Below are positions 60,078 to 64,000 of a stretch of DNA of 64,000 nt, in pieces; position 1 is the first letter of the stretch, and every line of letters begins with the position of its first letter. The notes under the pieces were generated by a model, which saw nothing but the letters and a program-made list of their open reading frames with translations, did no database searches and was not told where the DNA came from. The position numbers and the translations under genes are program-made. The DNA is taken from NCBI RefSeq assembly GCF_008638365.1, contig NZ_ML703337.1:155840-219839 (forward strand), in the 5' to 3' direction. The stretch is from Nocardiopsis quinghaiensis (lineage in GTDB: Bacteria; Actinomycetota; Actinomycetes; Streptosporangiales; Streptosporangiaceae).

Positions 60078-63000
60078 GTGTTCCACAAAGTGCTCGTGGC
60101 CAACCGGGGCGAGATCGCCATCCGCGCAATGCGCGCCGGGTACGAACTGGGCGCCCGCACCGTCGCCGTCTTCCCCCACGAGGACCGCGGCTCGCTGCAC
60201 CGGCTCAAGGCCGACGAGGCCTACCAGATCGGCGAATCCGGCCATCCGGTACGCGCCTACCTGTCCGTGGACGAGATCGTCCGCGCCGCCCGCGAGGCGG
60301 GGGCCGACGCCGTCTACCCCGGCTACGGCTTCCTGTCGGAGAACCCCGAACTGGCCCGCGCCTGCGATCGGGCCGGGATCACCTTCGTGGGCCCGCCGGT
60401 CGAGGTGCTGGAGCTGACCGGCAACAAGGCCAGCGCGGTGGCCGCCGCCCGTGAGGCGGGCGTGCCCGTCCTGGAGTCCAGCGAGCCCTCCGACGACGTG
60501 GAGGCCCTGTTGGCCGCCGCGGAGCGGATCGGCTTCCCGCTGTTCGTCAAGGCCGTCGCCGGTGGCGGCGGCCGGGGCATGCGCCGCGTCCAGGGGCCGG
60601 AGCAGCTGCGCGAGTCGATCGAGGCCGCCATGCGCGAGGCCGCCTCCGCCTTCGGCGACGCCACCGTGTTCCTGGAGCGGGCCGTGGTCGACCCCCGCCA
60701 CATCGAGGTGCAGATCCTCGCCGACGGCGAGGGCGGCGTCGTCCACCTCTACGAGCGCGACTGCTCGGTGCAGCGGCGCCACCAGAAGGTGATCGAGCTC
60801 GCCCCCGCGCCCAACCTCGACCCGGACCTGCGCGAGCGCATCTGTGACGACGCCGTACGTTTCGCCCGCAGGATCGGCTACCGCAACGCGGGCACGGTCG
60901 AGTTCCTGGTCGGCGCGGACGGCAGCCACGTCTTCATCGAGATGAACCCGCGCATCCAGGTCGAGCACACGGTGACCGAGGAGATCACCGACGTGGACCT
61001 GGTGCAGTCGCAGCTGCGCATCGCCTCCGGCGAGACCCTGCCCGACCTCGGGATCTTCCAGGAGGGCGTCTACGTGCGCGGCGCGGCGCTGCAGTGCCGC
61101 ATCACCACCGAGGATCCCGCCAACGACTTCCGGCCCGACACCGGCACCATCAGCGCCTACCGGTCCCCGGGCGGCTCGGGCATCCGCCTGGACGGCGGCA
61201 CCTCCGCGGCGGGCACCGAGATCAGCCCGCACTTCGACTCCCTGCTGGTCAAGCTGACCTGCCGGGGCCGCGACCTGGCCACGGCGGTCAGCCGGGCGCG
61301 ACGGGCCGTGGCCGAGTTCCGTATCCGCAGCATCGCCACCAACATCCCCTTCCTCCAGGCGGTGCTGGAGGACCCCGACTTCCAGGCGGGCCGGGTCACC
61401 ACCTCCTTCATCGAGGAGCGCCCACAGCTGCTGACCGCGCGCCCCTCCGCCGACCGCGGCACCCGCCTGCTGACCTACCTGGCGGACGTGACGGTGAACA
61501 AGCCGCACGGGGAGCGCCCGCAACTGGTGGACCCGGCCACGAAGCTGCCGCCGCTGCCCGAGGCCGGATCGCCGCCCCCGGGCTCACGCCAGCGCCTGGC
61601 CGAGCTGGGACCGGAGGGGTTCGCGCGGTGGCTGCGCGAGTCCCCGGGCCTGGGGATCACCGACACCACCTTCCGCGACGCCCACCAGTCGCTGCTGGCC
61701 ACCCGGGTGCGCACCCGCGACCTGTTGGCCGTGGCGCCCGCCGTGGCGCACACCCTGCCCGAGCTGCTGTCCCTGGAGTGCTGGGGCGGCGCCACCTACG
61801 ACGTGGCGCTGCGCTTCCTGGCCGAGGACCCCTGGGAGCGGCTGGCCGCGCTGCGCGAGGCCGTGCCCAACATCTGCCTGCAGATGCTGCTGCGCGGGCG
61901 CAACACGGTGGGCTACACCCCCTACCCCGCCGAGGTGACCAGCGCGTTCGTACAGGAGGCCGCGGACACGGGCGTGGACGTCTTCCGGATCTTCGACGCG
62001 CTCAACGACGTCGAGCAGATGCGCCCGGCGATCGAGGCCGTGCGTGAGACGGGGACCTCGGTGGCCGAGGTGGCGCTGTGCTACACCTCGGACCTGTCCG
62101 ACCCCGGCGAGAAGCTCTACACCCTCGACTACTACCTGAAGCTGGCCGAGAGGATCGTGGACGCGGGCGCGCACGTGCTCGCGATCAAGGACATGGCCGG
62201 GCTGCTGCGCGCCCCGGCCGCCGAACGGCTGGTCACGGCGCTGCGCCGCGAGTTCGACCTGCCGGTGCACATCCACACCCACGACACCACGGGCGGCCAG
62301 CTGGCCACCTACCTCGCGGCGGCGGACGCCGGGGCCGACGCGGTGGACGGCGCGGTGGCGTCGATGGCGGGCACCACCTCCCAGCCGTCGCTGTCGGCGG
62401 TCGTGGCGGCCTTCGACCACACCGAGCGCTCCACCGGTCTGAGCCTGGACGCGGTCAACGAGCTGGAGCCCTACTGGGAGTCGGTGCGCCGGGTCTACGC
62501 GCCCTTCGAGGCGGGGCTGTCCTCGCCCACGGGACGGGTGTACCACCACGAGATCCCGGGCGGGCAGCTGTCCAACCTGCGCACGCAGGCGGTCGCTCTG
62601 GGGCTGGGCGAGCACTTCGAGGAGGTGGAGGCGATGTACGCCGCCGCCGACCGGATGCTCGGCCGCCTGGTGAAGGTCACCCCCTCCTCCAAGGTCGTGG
62701 GCGACCTGGCACTGCACCTGGTGGGCGCGGGGGTGTCCCCGTCCGACTTCGAGGCCGACCCGGGGCGCTTCGACGTCCCGGACTCGGTGGTGGGCTTCCT
62801 CCGCGGTGAACTGGGCGTTCCCCCGGGCGGGTGGCCCGAGCCCTTCCGCACGCGGGCGCTGGAGGGACGGCCCCCGGCACGGGACACGGAGGAGCTGAGC
62901 GAGGAGGACCGCGCCGGACTGGCCGAGGACCGGCGCGCCACCCTCAACCGGCTGCTCTTCCCCGGCCCGACGCGGGACTTCGAGGAGCACCGGTCCGCCT

Positions 63001-63455
63001 ACGGCGACACCAGCGTGCTGTCCAGCACGGACTTCTTCTACGGTCTGCGCGAGGGCGAGGAGTACTCGGTGGACCTGTCCCCGGGTGTGCGGCTGCTCAT
63101 CCAGCTGGAGGCGGTGAGCGAGGCCGACGAGCGCGGGGTCCGCACGGTCATGGCCACGCTCAACGACCAGCTGCGCCCGCTGCAGATCCGCGACCGCGCT
63201 CTGGCCTCGCACGTGCGTACCGCCGAGAAGGCGGACAAGAACGACCCCGGGCAGGTCGCCGCGCCCTTCGCGGGTGCGGTCACCCTGACGGTCGCCGAGG
63301 GCGACGAGGTGGAGGCCGGAGCGACGGTGGCCACCATCGAGGCGATGAAGATGGAGGCCTCGATCACCACTCCCGTGGCGGGACGGGTCACGCGGGTGAC
63401 TGTCGACCCGGTGCAGAAGGTCGAGGGCGGCGACCTGCTCGTCTGCCTCGGCTGA
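60078..63455 (+). CDS. pyc: Pyruvate carboxylase
   Basis: A complete 1125-residue biotin enzyme that makes oxaloacetate from pyruvate, bicarbonate and ATP. Domains in order: biotin carboxylase (1-450), with FHKVLVANRGEIAIRAMRAG, ATP loop AVAGGGGRGMR and FIEMNPRIQVEHTVTE; carboxyltransferase (about 520-800), with the metal-site start ITDTTFRDAHQSLLATRVRT and HIHTHDTTGGQLATY; the allosteric/linker region; and the biotin-carrier domain with IEAMKMEAS, biotinyl Lys at 1091. The GTG at 60078 has GGAGGAG upstream and matches the conserved N-terminus; a GTG at 60054 has none. A strong terminator follows. It is an anaplerotic housekeeping gene and stands alone. Confidence 0.96.
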   Translation: MFHKVLVANRGEIAIRAMRAGYELGARTVAVFPHEDRGSLHRLKADEAYQIGESGHPVRAYLSVDEIVRAAREAGADAVYPGYGFLSENPELARACDRAGITFVGPPVEVLELTGNKASAVAAAREAGVPVLESSEPSDDVEALLAAAERIGFPLFVKAVAGGGGRGMRRVQGPEQLRESIEAAMREAASAFGDATVFLERAVVDPRHIEVQILADGEGGVVHLYERDCSVQRRHQKVIELAPAPNLDPDLRERICDDAVRFARRIGYRNAGTVEFLVGADGSHVFIEMNPRIQVEHTVTEEITDVDLVQSQLRIASGETLPDLGIFQEGVYVRGAALQCRITTEDPANDFRPDTGTISAYRSPGGSGIRLDGGTSAAGTEISPHFDSLLVKLTCRGRDLATAVSRARRAVAEFRIRSIATNIPFLQAVLEDPDFQAGRVTTSFIEERPQLLTARPSADRGTRLLTYLADVTVNKPHGERPQLVDPATKLPPLPEAGSPPPGSRQRLAELGPEGFARWLRESPGLGITDTTFRDAHQSLLATRVRTRDLLAVAPAVAHTLPELLSLECWGGATYDVALRFLAEDPWERLAALREAVPNICLQMLLRGRNTVGYTPYPAEVTSAFVQEAADTGVDVFRIFDALNDVEQMRPAIEAVRETGTSVAEVALCYTSDLSDPGEKLYTLDYYLKLAERIVDAGAHVLAIKDMAGLLRAPAAERLVTALRREFDLPVHIHTHDTTGGQLATYLAAADAGADAVDGAVASMAGTTSQPSLSAVVAAFDHTERSTGLSLDAVNELEPYWESVRRVYAPFEAGLSSPTGRVYHHEIPGGQLSNLRTQAVALGLGEHFEEVEAMYAAADRMLGRLVKVTPSSKVVGDLALHLVGAGVSPSDFEADPGRFDVPDSVVGFLRGELGVPPGGWPEPFRTRALEGRPPARDTEELSEEDRAGLAEDRRATLNRLLFPGPTRDFEEHRSAYGDTSVLSSTDFFYGLREGEEYSVDLSPGVRLLIQLEAVSEADERGVRTVMATLNDQLRPLQIRDRALASHVRTAEKADKNDPGQVAAPFAGAVTLTVAEGDEVEAGATVATIEAMKMEASITTPVAGRVTRVTVDPVQKVEGGDLLVCLG

Positions 63456-63479
63456 CCCGGCGGCTCCGCGACCCGCGAA

Positions 63480-63512
63480 CGGCGGGCGCCCCTGGTACGG
63501 GGGCGCCCGCCG
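63480..63512 (+). terminator. Terminator of pyc
   Basis: A perfect 13-bp inverted repeat, CGGCGGGCGCCCC / GGGGCGCCCGCCG, with a 7-base loop, 24 bases after the pyc stop. No T-run. Confidence 0.8.
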
Positions 63513-63633
63513 CCGGGGCCGTTTCGACGGGGGCGCCGGGCGGCTCCCGGGCGTTCCGTGGAGAAGCTGGGGAGAAGCGTCTGACCGCCGGGGAGGCCGC
63601 GCGCACTCCGGACCGCCGCGTACCCTCGAAGGC

Positions 63634-64000
63634 GTGAGGAACACGCTCGACGCCGACGACCCGGAGGTCATGGCGGCCCGGATGCGCGAGGCCCTCGGCG
63701 AGGGGCCGGTGGTCGCACTGACCGGTGCGGGCCTGTCCACCGACTCGGGTATCCCCGACTACCGCGGCCCGGACTCGCCACCGCGCAAGCCGATGACCTA
63801 CCAGCAGTTCGTCGGCGACGCCGCGTTCCGCCGCCACTACTGGGCCCGCAACCACGTGGGCTGGCGCCACGTGCACCGGACCCTGCCCAACGGCGGCCAC
63901 CGCGCGCTGGCCGCGCTGGAGTCCTCCGGCGCCCTGGCGGGGGTCATCACCCAGAACGTGGACACCCTGCACGAGAAGGCGGGCAGCAGACGGGTGATCG
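63634..64000 (+). CDS. Sirtuin (NAD-dependent deacetylase), 5' part only
   Basis: About 122 residues of a SIR2-family protein are visible before the window ends. The NAD-binding signature is VALTGAGLSTDSGIPDYRG (about residues 29-47) and the catalytic-site block is ITQNVDTLHEKAG near the edge, with the catalytic His expected 10-15 residues further on. This subgroup, with RKPMTYQQFVGDAAFRRHYW, is common in actinobacteria. It would remove acyl groups from lysines of metabolic enzymes. GTG start at 63634 with GAAGG close by; an internal ATG at 63670 is possible. Zinc-binding cysteines lie beyond the window. Confidence 0.88.
   Translation, partial: MRNTLDADDPEVMAARMREALGEGPVVALTGAGLSTDSGIPDYRGPDSPPRKPMTYQQFVGDAAFRRHYWARNHVGWRHVHRTLPNGGHRALAALESSGALAGVITQNVDTLHEKAGSRRVI

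Overview
The window is about 72% GC with strongly GC-biased third codon positions, frequent GTG/TTG starts, short-arm hairpin terminators without T-runs, and actinobacterial families (DUF2637, ECF41 sigma factor, AztABCD zinc uptake, GC-rich LacI/TetR/IclR regulators). It comes from a filamentous actinomycete; Nocardiopsis or a close relative is my best guess, by inference only. I saw no rRNA, tRNA or CRISPR array.

Layout. 1-7 kb is a worn region: a partial DUF2637 membrane protein, lhgO (L-2-hydroxyglutarate oxidase), and remnants of an Old Yellow Enzyme, an aldehyde dehydrogenase, a carboxymuconolactone decarboxylase-like gene and a TetR regulator, with an intact cupin, a lipoprotein, a 53-residue membrane protein and an orphan KilAC-domain protein. 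6.3-9.0 kb: an SDR divergent from a TetR gene, and an acyl-lipid/acyl-CoA desaturase. 9.8-14.3 kb (minus strand): a CYP199-like P450, a reductase with its own [2Fe-2S] domain, an IclR regulator and an MFS transporter, which together look like an aromatic-acid uptake and O-demethylation module. 14.6-24.6 kb: a sugar regulon with a GH3 enzyme, ABC sugar transporter, GH78 alpha-L-rhamnosidase and LacI regulator, tied together by three copies of a TTGAAACG operator. 24.7-31.5 kb: a hydrolase/TetR pair; an ECF41 sigma factor next to a collapsed DoxX gene; a large unrecognised protein; an AhpD-like gene; and a MerR gene facing a collapsed Old Yellow Enzyme. 31.9-39.9 kb: a LysR regulator divergent from a tightly coupled seven-gene operon (two FAH-family hydrolases, a cyclase, an FAD monooxygenase, an amidohydrolase-type decarboxylase, an extradiol dioxygenase and an SDR), probably an aromatic ring-cleavage pathway. 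40-44 kb: an esterase remnant, a cation/proton antiporter, a small unknown protein and an SDR. 44.3-49.5 kb: a zinc-uptake locus with a Zur-like box, aztA divergent from aztB-aztD-aztC-aztD. 49.6-55.5 kb: an unknown protein, mannonate dehydratase, a GH5-like enzyme and a divergent LacI regulator. 55.9-64 kb: a GHL10-type secreted hydrolase, a SUFU-domain protein, hemerythrin, TetR, pyruvate carboxylase and the start of a sirtuin.

Two threads cross the window. First, many inactive genes keep one or both ends but have lost their middle (DoxX, Old Yellow Enzyme, esterase, and a decarboxylase start joined to an aldehyde dehydrogenase end), so decay here seems to go by internal deletion. Second, two 61-bp palindromes, 7 kb apart, share conserved outer arms but have compensatory changes inside. 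The best candidates for undescribed biology are this palindrome family, the zinc locus whose two AztD paralogues split the family's histidine motifs between them, and the 33-40 kb catabolic operon.
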